This document shows positions 22,348-35,129 of a DNA stretch of 64,000 nucleotides, one piece after another. Each line of letters starts with the position of its first letter. Within the stretch, counting starts at the first letter, position 1. The stretch comes from Canna indica (Eukaryota > Streptophyta > Magnoliopsida > Zingiberales > Cannaceae). The stretch covers positions 4,371,501-4,435,500 of the forward strand of contig CP136896.1 of NCBI GenBank assembly GCA_034359265.1. The letters run 5' to 3'. A program made the translations under genes and the position numbers. The notes below the pieces were generated by a model. The model worked only from the letters and a program-made list of their open reading frames with translations. It was not told where the DNA came from and searched no databases.

Positions 22348-22935
22348 TAGGGGTGTGCATGGGTACCGGGTAGATCTGGAATTGGTCGGAACATATCAGA
22401 TCGGGTAGGTTTTGTGTACACCCAAATTAAATTCGGATAGGATCCGAGACAAAAATTAAGAAATCAGTTAAAATCGGTTCCGATTTCGGGTCCAACACAT
22501 CGGGTACTCGGAGCCGAAACCAGAACTGGTACCATGAACTTGTACCCTAGAATCTGTTGGAATTTGTATAGGAACTTGTACCCTGGAACATGTACTAGAA
22601 CTTGTTCTGAAACCTTTACTGGAACCTATTCTGCAACCTGTATTGGAACCTGTTGCAATATGTTCTGAAACTTGTTTCAACATGTTCTGAATCCTATTGC
22701 AACCTATTCTGCAACCTGTATTGGAACCTATTAGTACCTATTTTGGAACATGTTCAGTAAATGAATAGGTTCCAACATGGTACCCGAAATCGAAATCGAA
22801 AAGTGATTCCGGGTAAGATCTGATTCTAGGTTCCAATAGGGTAGGATCCGATTTTAAAATCTAAGAATCGATCCTATATAGGATAGAGTCCGAGTATCAT
22901 GAAAAATATAAGGTATCCGAACCCGCTCATCCCTA
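22348..22935. mobile_element. hAT-like MITE, perfect 8-bp duplication GATATGTG
   Basis: TAGGGGTGTGCATGGG..CGCTCATCCCTA ends, with GATATGTG on both sides (22340-22347 and 22936-22943). The interior has about ten imperfect repeats of a GGAACCTGTTCTG-like unit. Related along its length to the MITE at 63265-63863. Confidence 0.88.
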
Positions 22936-23007
22936 GATATGTGTAACAGTTTGTCCGGCGAGAAAGCGACATGTGTGCAAGAATGCATGCAACCTTGTCC
23001 CTATTTA

Positions 23008-23171
23008 GAAACAATCAATTATCTTGTTAAACAAATTTAGAGGAACTTTTAGTAGCGTACAACATTTGGTGTTTAAATGGATATCCCCATTTTGAAACAA
23101 TCAATTATTTTGTTAAAGAAATTTAGAGGAACTTTTAATAGTGTACAACATTTGGTGTTTAAATGGATATC
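23008..23171. repeat. 86-bp tandem duplication
   Basis: Two copies of a unit starting GAAACAATCAATTAT, at 23008 and 23094, with few differences. The unit ends in GTTTAAATGGATATC. No coding content. Confidence 0.85.
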
Positions 23172-23639
23172 AAATTAATTATAACATATTTTCTCCATTG
23201 TGAGGATGTCTTTCTCCCTCACATCCTATCTAGCTCCTAGATTCCTACTTCAGGATTAAAGATTCTAAACCACAATTAAATATTAAAACCATCAGAATTA
23301 GGGATTTTTTAAAAAGAAGTAAAAGTAATTCTTTTTTATCCACTCTAAAATAAGCTAGAATGTAAATTCAATCAGTCCTAGCATGAACAGGAATGTAACC
23401 TTAAGCATATAAATGGATAGTATGCACAAGACCTAATGCAAAACTTCTGAAATTATCAAAAGATATATCCAAGAATGTACATAATGACTGAATCTCATAA
23501 TTAGACATTCGAAATGAAACATTTGTCTTCAGAATACTATTGATGACAAAGGACAAACTATGATGGCCAAGACACTAAAAATTGTATGAAAAATGACATT
23601 GATGCATTCTATTATATAGAGCTAGCAAGTAGTAATGGC

Positions 23640-24248
23640 TCTTGATCCTACTCCAAGAACAGGGTGTTTGCCCTTGTTGAGGATAATGTCAACTCTGAAA
23701 AGAAACAATTTAAAAGGGTAATCTTAGTTCTGCAATGAATGCTAAAGTTTATCTGGAACATCATCCAAATTGGTGACTTACTGAAAAAAATCTAGTATTT
23801 TGAGCAAGAAATCAAATGTCTCCACCATGGTTGGCTCTTGACCTGGAAAATAGATAGACAAATTCACAGCCTTAAAACACACGAAAAGATTTAATGCACT
23901 TATCAGCATCCAAAGATAGTATTACCTTTCTACATTGTTATGCCTCTTAAGAACAATGCCAGTTGAAACTATTTAGATGAGGAAGACGAGGTGAAGCCAA
24001 CTTGTAGACCTCAGATTTGGGATCCGATTTGGTGCCAGAGGGAATTATTCCAGAATTGGATGAGAGATGTCTGGGAGGGAAAAATCCTTTTAATAAAGAA
24101 AATTTAAGAAACATGCATCTAAATCTATTGCATATTGATAAGTATCTATACAAAATCCCAGAGTAAATACAATTTATCTGGAGAAGTAATTCATTTAGAC
24201 ATAGTTTTAGCATCCAATGACAGGTTCACAATTTATGCAACTTACCTA
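23640..24248 (-). other. Exon-like segments downstream of the PPR stop codon
   Basis: After the PPR stop at 24292 the minus strand has a strong donor (ATAG then GTAAGTTG at 24247). Three segments with good splice borders follow: about 24089-23925 (acceptor CTCCCAG, donor AAAG then GTAATAC), 23845-23783 (acceptor TTTCCAG, donor TTCA then GTAAGTC) and 23699 downwards (acceptor TTTTCAG). The last two join in phase to read MVETFDFLLKILDFFQ and then VDIILNKGKHPVLGVGSRA before TAG at about 23634. The first two do not join in one open frame. They could be spliced 3' untranslated exons of the PPR gene, or the tail of another gene. I do not recognise the protein. Confidence 0.35.
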
Positions 24249-24291
24249 TCCTCTCCACAAAAGCAAGCATCTGACTTCCAATTTTGCGTCC

Positions 24292-27200
24292 TTAAGGCAA
24301 TCGGGAAACTGTTTTGCTCCATTTACTGGAACTCGCCATCATATTCATCCATGGATCTTCTTTAGAAACAAACCCTCGTGCATGCATTAATCTAAGCAAT
24401 TGTGTAACAGGCTCCAAACTTGGTGCAGTTGAAAGAGATGCAATAAGCTCTGTTAATACTGCTTGAAATATTAAATGAGCATTAGTTCTAACCCAGTCTA
24501 GGTGCTGAACAGCTTTCTCAATTAAACCAGCATCTGTCAAGCCTTTCAGTAAAATGACATGGGATTCTGAGTTTGCAGCTTCAGAAGGAAGAGTTTGTAT
24601 GAGAGTGGATGCTGCCATATACTTACCTGTACAAGTTCATAAAAACATAAATAATCAGGAAAACTATTCCATTGATATCATATATAAACACCTGATAAGA
24701 AAACATTTGCAAGTCCACCTTATATAATTAATAACAGATGATTAAGTATTAGTTTAAATTGTTGAAGCACTTGATATTAGAATATATCTTCAAGAACATT
24801 CATTTATACTATCACCATCCACACAGACACAGACACACATACATACACACACACAAACACACATATATTATTGGGAATTTAATCTAAATAGTATCAGATA
24901 CTATCTTCACAAAGTATGCCAAGTTATTAGATTGCTTAATGCAATGACAGTTCCTACTCAAGTTCATGATCAATACAGGCATCTTTTCATTGTTCTAATC
25001 AAGATTCTTCTGGTCAACCAAAAAGTTGAGGACACATTCTTACAAGTGACAGGATTGTAAAAGAGCATTATATATAGGTAAATAGGTCAAATTAAACAAT
25101 TACTAGTGTGCCAGCTTACGCCAGTATGGTCATGTGACAAGATTACCTATGAACTATAAAGGCTCAACATTTGGGTAGATATATTATATGATACAGACTA
25201 ATATTTCGTACATTTATTCAACTTCCATTGCAATGTTCTGTAAATGATTTAACGCATGCAGTATCTTAATTTAAAAAAGTGTGAAGTTTTTAGAAATCTA
25301 TCAAAATGATAAAGTTGGTTGATTTTATCTTGCATATGAAATAAACAACTATATAGCAACTGAACAAGGAAAAAATCCAGATGAAGGTACAATCACGTAT
25401 ATAATCGGAATATGACAAGAAATTACATATGCAAGATACATATATTAAAAATCACCCTAGAAGAACTGGGCAACCATAATTTTAAGTGTAAACTATACCA
25501 CTACACCTTCAAATTTGAAGCATCATCCAATATGGCCATGAACTACAATTTGTGCTGATTCCCCTGAAATATAAATTCATCTTTCAATCAACTCCTACCA
25601 TCAGTTTGTGCCCATAAATACTGACAAAGCCAAAATGGCAGCATCGTAGGACGTACTAACATGTCATAAATGTCACGAACAAATGATGTCGGGCATGCTA
25701 AAATCTTGACAGAAAGTTAATTGTCTGCATTATTGGACTCGGCTTGTTAACATGTTATGAATGTCAGTAGCAAATGATGCCTGACATGCTCATATTAGGT
25801 TATCAGCTGACAAATCAATTAAAATGGAGTTAGGGATGGGCCAAAGCTTGATATTTGAATTATATTCATAATTTTGATATTTTTCTTACTATTTTCTACT
25901 TCAGGTTGGCAAGTCATATTTTATTGTATAGCCAGGTCAGCAATCTGTCAAAACATGATTAAAATGCTCAAAAATTTTGACGGTCAACTGTAAATTATTT
26001 AGATTAGGAAACCAATTAAATTTTATCCAAGCTTAAAGTACCAGGAGTTAAATATAACTAATTCAAGTAAATTCAAATGTGCAAAAGAAATTGGTTTTAA
26101 CTTGAAATAAATAGTCTATGCATGTTTAGAATAGCTAAAACACAAGTATAAAATAAAGAGAAACATATTGAATAGCATAGTTAAGAGTGGTCTTGATGAG
26201 AGAAGATACCATCCTTGCAGAGGAAAAGCACAAGCGTGCTCAATACAGAATTTCCAAGTGCCTTGTCCTGATCCATGGATTTATCGAAGATCTGAATTGC
26301 TTCGTCTATCCTATCTTCTCGACATAAAACTTTGACAAGGGATGTATATGTAACACTATCTGGGACAATCGCTTTATCTAACATATGATAGTAGAGGTGC
26401 CTGGCCTCTTCAGCTTCACCTTCTTCACAGAACTTACGTATAAGAATGTTGTAGGTATGCAAATTAGCACCACAACCATTTGCAAACATCTCATCCCAAA
26501 GCTTTTTAGCAGGTCGCAAGAGGTCCTCTTTACAGCAAGCTTCCATCAGAGAGTTGTAAGAATAAATATCAGGACCAAAACCCTCCTTTTTCATCTCCCT
26601 AAGCACATCGTAGGCTTCCCTTACTCTTCCTGCTTTGCACAAGAATGAAACCATTACATTATACTGCTCTAATCCAGTAAAGAAACCTTTATCCATGAGG
26701 ACCTTAAAGACATCCCACATTTCATTACTTTTCTGATTTCTGCAAAGATTCCTACTTAATTGGTTCAAAATTGAAAGGCTTGGAAGTTGGTCCTTCCCAA
26801 TCATGTAATTGCAAAATAAGATTGCTGAATCAGGATCAACAGCTGAAACTGATCCAATCAAAGCATTGAGCACATCTTCGTCAATGGGAAACTGTCCACC
26901 CACAATAGCTTCACCCAATTCCTTAGCCTCTCGAAGCATCTTATCTGATATTAATAAAAGTATAAATTCTCTGTAATCATTTGCTCTTGGTGCAACACCG
27001 AACTTCCTCTTCTGCTTCAAGATCCTCCCTGCTTCCTCCACTCTACCCGCAAGCTTATAGCCTTCAGAAACTATCCTGTAAGCAATAAAATCAGGTTTCA
27101 AACCTCTGTTTCTGAGCTGCGTCAATGCACACCAAGCATCCTCAATATTCCCAGCCCGACAAAGACTATCCACGATTAAAGCAGCAATAACCGAGCCCTT

Positions 27201-27872
27201 AAATCCAAAATCCACTTCTTTAATTCCATCAAGCACGCCCCAAACCTGCTCTAGACCTTCCAACTCGCAAACTTTACTTATAAAAACACCAAAACCGACA
27301 TCACTAGGCAAAACATCTCTCCTAAGCATTCTGCCTAACAGCTTCCTTGCAACATCAAGAAACCCATTGGACGACAGCGCAGCAAGAAGGGAATTGCACA
27401 ACGAAGCAGGCAGCTCCTCCCAACCACTCCCTGTGACTGAATCGATCAGCTCGGCGGCCTCCAAGGACTTTCCGGAGGGCAAAAGGGAGGAGATGGCGAG
27501 ATGATAAGAGGATGCAAAGAGGGGAATTTGGTGGCTTTTCGCCGTCTTGAGAAGAGACTGGATCAAGTGGGGATGGCGTGAGAGGGAAAGCGACTTGAGG
27601 AGGGAGTGGTAGGTCTCCGGAGTGTGACAGAAGTTGGGCTGCTGCGCGGCCCAGTGGAAGAGGCCAGCGGCGAGGGGATGGTAATGGAGAAGGTGGGGGT
27701 CGATGATGGCGGCGACGAGGGGAGCCGTAAGGGATGTGACCTGGGGAAGGAGGAGGCGGCGGAGGGCTTGCTCCACGCCGGGGCTCCACGAGAAGGATGG
27801 CTTGGAGATGGAGAGGAGAGCGCGGGCGAGACGACTGGCGGCCGAGGCTACGGAGGGCGGATGCGGAGGCAT
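24292..27872 (-). CDS. P-class pentatricopeptide repeat protein (two exons)
   Basis: Exons 27872-26210 and 24626-24292 join in phase (GAT G / GT AAG) to give 665 aa. The start is the ATG reading MPPHPPSV; a frame extends 9 codons further upstream but has no ATG. The first ~40 residues are rich in Ser, Ala, Arg and Leu without acids, as in organellar targeting peptides. About a dozen PPR motifs follow, clearest in the second half (TLVVDSLCR-like helices, YNVMVSFLCKAGRVREAYDV, YSYNSLMEACCKEDLLRPAK, HTYNILIRKFCEEGEAEEAR, VTYTSLVKVLCREDRIDEA). There is no E, DYW or SMR tail, so it is P class, a type that binds organellar RNA to stabilise, splice or translate it. It resembles Arabidopsis At5g14080 in length and in the N-terminal layout; that link is from memory. 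The 1.58-kb intron holds no coding region. The promoter area is just right of 27872. Confidence 0.9.
24820..24866. repeat. CA-rich microsatellite in the PPR intron
   Basis: Imperfect ACACAC/ATACAC run. An imperfect pair of 42-base repeats (AACATGTCATAAATGTCA.. and AACATGTTATGAATGTCA..) also lies in this intron, at about 25659 and 25748. Confidence 0.7.
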
Positions 27873-28453
27873 TTTCCAGCAAGCGGGTGGTGAATCCACC
27901 GCAGGTGCATTCTAAGCGGCGGATGAGTTTTATTTTGGGTTTACTAGTCTATAATTCTATAATAAAATAAACTTATTTTAAATAATTTGTCATAGCATTA
28001 TAAATGGTTAAAAGAAAAAAAAAACTACCCCACACTATTTTTATTTAAAAAATTATCTAATATTTACCTTAAATAATTTTTCCTATCATTATATTTTTTA
28101 TTTTAAATTTAAAAATTAATTTAAGTATACATCGTATTATATTCTCAATTAAGATAATAATTTAGCAATCCACGTCAGCTGAAAAAAAAATCACGACATC
28201 ACCTTAATCATAAAATTTTACACGTCATGTTGGACTCATTTTTATTTTTAAACTTATTTTAAAACCTTAATCATAAAATTTTACACGTCATCAAATGTTG
28301 GACTCATTCTTATTTTTAAACTTATTTTAAAATCAAGCTGATATATAAGTTTTAAAATCAAACTTATTTTAAATCTCGAAAAACGAGATGCCCCTCAAAA
28401 TGAAAATTTTAGCTTGAATTATCATCAAACAACGTCTACTAACGAAAATAAGA

Positions 28454-28740
28454 CTGACGATGCACAACACGTCCATCGAGGATGTGTCCTGCGTGTTTTG
28501 CAAAGTGCGGAGGAGACGCAATCACATCTCTTATAGTTGTGCTCGATCGTCCTAGCAGGATGGGATCTCGTGTGCCACACGAAAGGGGTATCAGGCCTGG
28601 CAATCCCTAGGAACAACAACGACCTGTCAACCTAGCTCCAAATTGAAAACTTTAGTCATTCTATGGTGTTGGAGCACTTGGCTCGTTCGGGATAACATAA
28701 TATTCCATGAGAAGGAGCAAGATATCAACTATGTAAAATG
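28454..28740 (+). pseudogene. LINE reverse-transcriptase tail relic
   Basis: One frame reads CVFCKV...NHISYSC, a zinc-binding C..C..H..C motif, then after a stop LVILWCWSTWLVRDNIIFHEKE. This matches the zf-RVT region that ends the reverse transcriptase part of plant L1-type LINEs (pattern W..W..RN..IF). Broken by at least one stop; nothing else of the LINE is nearby. Confidence 0.5.
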
Positions 28741-29119
28741 ATATTGTAATAACTATTGGGAAAACCTATAATAATGGTTTGTGCATAAAATTCTTCAATG
28801 ACAACGTGGGACTAATGTCTCACCTTTTATTTGAAAAAAAACCTGCATCACTTATAAGTAATGGAATTATAAACGCTATTAACATTTTTTTTTTCATCAA
28901 AGCCAACTACTAAAATATTAATTAGTATCTAAATATTCTTAGCTACCTCACAATTAAAATAATAATAATAAACCGATTATTTTATGGAGGCCAAACACGA
29001 CATACAATTGGGACTAACCATTTCAAGCACCTTAGTTTATCATGACTGGGTAATATGTGGTCAAGAAATATTCGATAAAAATTATTTACATACTTTCCTC
29101 AAATTGATTTACTTATCAA

Positions 29120-29655
29120 TAGGGCTAGTCATTGGATCGGGTAATACCCAATGAACTCGAGAACCCAACCAATCCAATTAATTTGGGTTGGATTGGGTCA
29201 GGTATTCAAGTTTGTTTGTTCAGGTAAAACTTGACCAAACATGACTATAATTGGATTGATTCTCCTATTCTAGATTTTGGAACCCGATGACTCAATTTAT
29301 TTTTTTAAATCTAAAATAATAAAATTAAACCCTAAATATAATAAACAACACGTTAAAATTTAAGCCTAATAAACCTCTACCACATAAACCAACACATTAG
29401 AGTTTATGCCTAATGAAAATTGATAATTGGAGTTTGATTATAATGCATTTTTTGTCCGGATTATAACGTTGTTGTAATTTTGATATAATGTATCAAATTT
29501 ATTGTATTTTTAATTTTATTTCCTGATTTTTTTAATGGGTACCCCACCTCATACAGCCTGAGAAGTGAAAAATAGTAACACAGTCCAATTACTTTTAATT
29601 AGTTTGGATCAATTTTTTCTTTAAACCGATCTAGCCCAAGCCATGAACACCCTTA
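29120..29655. mobile_element. hAT-like MITE
   Basis: TAGGGCTAGTCATTGG..CCATGAACACCCTTA ends. The flanking octamers CTTATCAA and TTTATCAT match at six of eight. The interior carries TTGGGTTGGATTGGGT-type repeats. Older than the copies with perfect duplications. Confidence 0.65.
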
Positions 29656-30524
29656 TTTATCATGATTGTAGGACAAACTACATCTTTGGTAAACCGACCA
29701 AGTATAAATGTTATATTCTTACTAAAAAATACTACATTTTGAATTGTCTTCGAATATATAATATTTTATATTTACTTTTTAAATATTATAAAAATGTTGA
29801 AATAATACATAATATCATAAACAAAAATAAAAGAAAGATTTTAGACGTTAAAGTTTATTTGAATTATAATATTTTACTTAATGATATGTTTGGATGAATG
29901 GATATGAAGAATAATAAATGAGGAAAAGGGAAAAGGAAAAATAAATTTTTGTTTAAGAGTTTTTATTAAATAAAAGAACGAAATTTATATCGCCTCATAT
30001 TTTCTCACCTATATATATAATTTTTAAACCGAAGGGATTAGTTATTGCTTGGTTATATTATTTATCATTTCATAATTTTACTATTTTAATATTAAAACCA
30101 ATTAAGTAATTAAATTGATAATAGTATCCATATAAAAAATATAAAGTTACTCTTCCTTTTCTCAATTATACTATTAGCATATTTGACCTAATTAAGTAAA
30201 TCTTATTTTGGACTATGACCTAATTAATTTTACTATGAGCTTACTCTTTGGAAAGTAAATAAATAATATCAGAATTGCATACACAATCAACAATCAACCA
30301 GTGATGAGATAAAATGCACTTGGATAACTGTATATTCTGGGGAATATAATGGTGGAAATTGTATGTTAATTTTAATCTAAACAGAGCTCCTAACTCCAAA
30401 TAACCACAACAACAGCTGCAATTTTGAAGCAATTTCTAAGCTCAATAATCTGTAATAAAATAAACAAACATCTGCGTTCAGATTTTAATAACCAGACAGT
30501 TTATATTATGTTTCTGCCTTCAGT
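29656..30524. other. Intergenic DNA and TIM8 3' flank
   Basis: Very AT-rich. The part right of about 30240 is presumably the TIM8 3' untranslated region. No other feature seen. Confidence 0.5.
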
Positions 30525-32923
30525 TTAATGCTGCATGGACTGGAATTTCTTCATGATGTGCATGCTCAACTCCATGTATCGCTGTGCACAGTTGGTAAGG
30601 CAAGATGATTCGCTGGAGCTGAACTTACTGCCAGGAGTACCAGTGATGCATTTATCCCAGCACTCGCTCGTCAATTTCCCAACCATCTCACTGACCATTG
30701 CTTTCTGCTTCTCTTGCTGCAGGAAAATAAATCTTTAGTCAATTATTCATCCACTGGTGGATAAGTTTCTCAATCGATAATTTATGAAATCCATGAAAGA
30801 TAAATGCAAATCCATATGCCACAAAGTCTTACACTTTCAAAGTACACAAAGATGAGAACCCAATACATCATTTGCTCCTTTTGGATTTCATCATTTTAAA
30901 AAAGCACAAGTACTTGCTAAGATTCGGCGAATACAAGAATTTTAGGATAAGAAATGCTTTAGCAATGGTTCAAAAGATGAATGTAAATTCAACAAATGAT
31001 GAATTTACTGTAATCTATTACCATGATCATCATACATAGTGAATTTATGAAAAAAAAAAGAAGAGAATAGATGAACAAAAAAATCCAAGTTGCCACCACA
31101 TGCAAAATCAAGGTATAGGAGCCAAAGTACCCAAAAAGAACACTTAGGGCATGTTTGCTTGATAAGGGATGATAGAATAAGAGATGAATTAATATCCATT
31201 ATATATTTAATGCATGGATTAGAAGAAAATGAAAATATAAAATATAAAATTGATATTATATCTGATTTATATCGGATTTAAAAAATTCATATCCAATCCT
31301 CCCTCATTTATTATCCAATCCAATCCTATCCTATCCAATAAAGCAAGCATATCATCAAGGCTTCCAAAATCCCACAATTAAAGAAACTAACCTGGATAAT
31401 GAACATTTATAATAATCTATACTAGCATTGAACCACAAAAATCGGAAGATCCCAAGACGGTACAAAGTAATAAAAACCACCATAATTGTTAAGAAAGGAA
31501 GACAATTATTCCAGGTCAATTAGATCACATAGACTTGATGTAAATAGCTAGAGAACACAACTGTCTAGGGGGCAAAATAACTTAGACCGTACAAGAGTAA
31601 TTTATCAAAAAAGGCCCAATAATAATTAGTTTTTGTCTCTCAGATTCATGTCCATATGCTGCCTGATAAATCTTAGAACAAGTACAAACAAGGTTTGACA
31701 ATGAGAAAGGGATAAGCTGGAGCATTAACTCGAAAGTCGAACTTCTGGTATAAAAGTGTATTATTTGCAAGATTATTAATATAAAAAATATATTAAGAAA
31801 AGTTAGTTAAAAACATTGCATAAACATCATTGATTTAAAAAAATGTCCAAGGCTGCTTGGAGGACAACAAATCATAGAGACAATTGAAATGCTCCCCTCA
31901 ATGACCTAAGAAGGTCAAAAACCTATTTATCTATAATTCATCACTAAGCCAAATGGTAAGAATTCAAACACACATGGGATGGGAGTTGAAATGCTACGCA
32001 TAAGGCATTAAATAATATTGTTGATACACTTCTATGTTAAATAGAGGCATGGCAGCACTCATCCCCACAGTAGGAAACAATTTATAAAGCAAGGAAATGG
32101 TCAAAAGTAGGAAAAAATCCAGGCAAAGTAGATTATTTCAAAGTCTAATTCGACTAACTACAGTGTTTTCAACTGCTCAATACTAAGAATAAAAAATAGT
32201 TCTCTTATTATAGGTTGTGATGGTATAGGATAGAAATATAACATGCAATCTACAATAGTATCAAGCTGATGTTACCACATAAAATCTGTAGGCATTGCTA
32301 GCATGGTCAGGAATCTCGTGTGGAAAGAATGCCATTGCATCTAAAGATGCTGCATGATCAAGGTTGTTCATCATTCCAGCTCAGTGTGCCTTTAATGTAA
32401 ACAAGAAAACTAAAAACTATGGTGAAAATAATAAAGGTAGAAACTAAAATTTGACAAAAAAAAAGTTCGCAAATTGGATAAGATACTAAGATGCAACCAC
32501 AACCCCTTAATTTGTGAAACGTGATCCTCATAGAAGAACAGGGACGAAGAAAAAACTCGATTCTATAACATCTCTCAGTCAGCACATGCAATAACTTGGC
32601 CAAAGTTATATAATTTTGGCATTATCTTATGATGTCAAGTATCAGAAATACTACAAGCCAGATCAAAAAAATCAATTTTCCAGAACAAAATCAAGTTCTG
32701 TGATTCATGCATCTCATGGCCAAATCATATACTATTAACTACAATAAACTCATATATGAATACAATCATCAGGGAATCAGAAAATAATAAACGAAGGCAC
32801 CAACGCGTATAAGGAGAGGAGGTTCCCTTATAGGAGAACTAACCGCCTAAAAATTCTTAGAAAGACAAAAGATATAGCTTCTCTAACCTCGAGAAAACGT
32901 TGCAACTCCGGCGAGCTATCCAT
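30525..32923 (-). CDS. TIM8: Mitochondrial import inner membrane translocase subunit Tim8
   Basis: A 36-base exon (32923-32888, MDSSPELQRFLE) is joined in phase 0 over a 2171-bp intron to 30716-30525, giving 75 aa, the family's usual size. The twin CX3C motif of small Tims is complete: C31-WDK-C35 and C51-LTN-C55 with 15 residues between. In the mitochondrial intermembrane space, Tim8 forms a hexameric chaperone with Tim13 that escorts hydrophobic precursors to the inner membrane. The tiny first exon was found from the family's N-terminus and its donor (CTCGAG then GTTAGA). The long intron contains a MITE (31147-31352). Transcription probably starts near 33000, where composition turns GC-rich. 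Confidence 0.93.
31147..31352. mobile_element. Tourist-like MITE in the TIM8 intron
   Basis: Begins GGGCATGTTTGCTTGATA after TTA and ends CCAATAAAGCAAGCATAT; the ends form an imperfect inverted repeat. Related to the dimer at 50775-51190 (shared GTTTGCTT ends and an interior of GATTGGAT/ATCCAATC motifs). Confidence 0.6.
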
Positions 32924-33893
32924 TCTGGCCTCGAATAAAGAACCTTGAATTGAAGAGATAGGACGTTACCACGACCTGAAGCAAGAACCCTCAAAACCCT
33001 AACGCGGTGCCCGCCGCCATGGTGCCATTTTATAGCTGAATTTGATGGGCTGCCCTGGACCAAATCCAAACCTAGAACTACACATGGCCTTAAAATTACC
33101 TAAACGCCACTTGGAAATTAATAATATGGCCCTTATTCATTGTCAAAATCTAACTTTTTGGATCAATTGGTTATTATACGTTAAATATATTGGGTTTTTA
33201 TAAAAAAGAAACTCTAATGCTGGCGTGAACTATCAAATTTTTGTATCCAACCTATTTTTTCTTTGACACTGCGTGATGTTTGGAATGATTCATATGGTTT
33301 AATTTGTTTTCTATTTTTTGGGAATTCATTAAAAAAATATTTTGCCATTGAATATCGATGGTGATATTTGAATTTGGGATATTAAGATTAATGAGACTAT
33401 TACAACAAGTTTGACGTATTCCTTCCTTATAAATCGTAACTATCAGATGAACCAATTTTATTTCATCGTCTATTTTTTGGCAACTTAAGCTACCACATAA
33501 TATTATGAAAATATTTACATGGTAGGTTACCCCACAATAACCTATTTAAGTCGGCTCGGCCTTTCCTCAATATCCGAAAGTTCCCTTTATCAAAATCCTT
33601 TCAAAATTAAAACAATTAATCACTTATATTCCTTTTGTAATTACACCTCCTTAATTTGGTTTCTTCTTCACTCCAGTATTGGTCTGAATTTATTAACTAG
33701 GGATTATTAGCTTGATGGCGGTTGTCTTTAAGTTACCAAATACTTAGGCTGGGATATTCCCCTTAAGATCTTTAATAGTTGTCATTTTTTGGCGTACCTG
33801 ACACGCTAGGAACAAAACGATTCATATTGTTAGGCAACTCTCTCCTAAAGGTCTTGTGTTGCAAAATTCTCTCCTACATTGTGCATATATCCT
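32924..33893. other. TIM8 promoter side and spacer
   Basis: The first ~100 bases are probably TIM8 leader and core promoter. The rest is AT-rich without a recognised feature. Confidence 0.4.
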
Positions 33894-34457
33894 CAGGGAT
33901 GTCAACGGAGCGGGGGCGGGGGGTGCCTATCCGCTACCTACCTCCGCGAAATATACGGGTGCCCGCTACCCGTTTAATTCTCTACATATATAAAAAATAG
34001 GTACTCATTTAATTACCCGTGGGGGAACGGATATCGACGGATATTGGCAGGTACCCATGACGGTAAATTATAATATTTTGATAATAATTTCAAATATAAA
34101 CACACTACACAAGATTATAAACACAAGATTTTAAAATATAAACTACAAATATTTCTCAACATCATCATAAGATTTTAAACACACAAGATTTTCAAATATA
34201 AATTACAAACATTTCTCAACATCAGCATAAAATTTTAAAACATAAAGTCTTCAACATAGGGTCATTTTACTTATTTCTGCGGGTAACAGATACCCGCGGG
34301 TACATGTACTATAATACACATACCCTCCTCATATAATAAACGAGTAAGAAAAATTGCCCATGAAATCCTCGCGGATAGAAAATTAACCCCCATACCTCGT
34401 CATAGACGGGCAAATATCTGTGAGTACCCACCTAAACGGGTATTATTGTCATCCCTA
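33894..34457. mobile_element. hAT-like MITE, 8-bp duplication with one mismatch
   Basis: CAGGGATGTCAACGG..ATTGTCATCCCTA ends. Flanks TATATCCT and TATATCTT agree at seven of eight. The interior has CGGGTACCCG-type reiterations around an AT-rich centre. Confidence 0.8.
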
Positions 34458-34499
34458 TATATCTTACCCCATGTTACTTGAGGGCATTAGCCCAGCAAG

Positions 34500-34890
34500 C
34501 TTAATTGTGGTGGTTCTTGGTGTGATTCTCATGTTGGGCCTTGAATTGTGGCTCAAGACAATCTAGGAACATGTTCCTATATCGCAAGCATTTACATGGA
34601 AAATAGCTGCTCTCCTTCTTTATCTAAAGCACATGCTATTTTACATTCTCTCCAATATGCTATTCATCAACAACTTCACAATGTGACAATTGAAACATAT
34701 TCACAATTGATCATTCAAGCAATCCAGTATTAGTGTCTGATTCCCTCATGGTCGAAGCATGTAATAAGATATATTCGGATTCTTCAAGGAAACTTCACTT
34801 GTTGTAGAATTATTTTTTGTTATGTAGATTGTAACAAGGTGGGCCACTGGGTTGCAAAAAAATCTCGCAGTTTGAAAGTCCAGTGCATGA
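34500..34890 (+). pseudogene. LINE RNase H (RVT_3-like) relic
   Basis: In one frame: VAQDNLGTCSYIASIYMEN, then SLSKAHAILHSLQYAIHQQL and VTIETYSQLIIQAI, then after a stop SWSKHVIRYIRILQG and CNKVGHWVAKKS. This follows the RNase H domain that ends many plant LINEs (exposed AEA.A...AL, IE.DS..+...I, R..N..AH..A). The catalytic residues are mostly changed. No neighbouring reverse transcriptase. Confidence 0.55.
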
Positions 34891-35129
34891 GTTTCTGTTA
34901 GATTGTCGGAACTTAAAGTTTTATTTTATAAAGACTTTTATAGTCATGTTTATCCGTAATTAATTTTATTTTATTTTGCAAAGAAAAAAAGGAATGTTTA
35001 CAAAAATAATAATTTTAATAAATACTCTTATTTTCAATAAAGATCCTATATAAACTCAAAAAAAGAAAGATGATATAATTTTCCGAAACTTGTGATACTT
35101 TTGTGATAATTTAGCCACATAAATTTGGG

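Noticed and set aside
34100..34260. Repeated AACATTTCTCAACATCA..AAGATTTTAAA segments considered as a CRISPR-like array.
   Set aside because: A degenerate duplication of two or three units within the AT-rich centre of a MITE in a plant nuclear genome. Irregular spacing and no CRISPR context.
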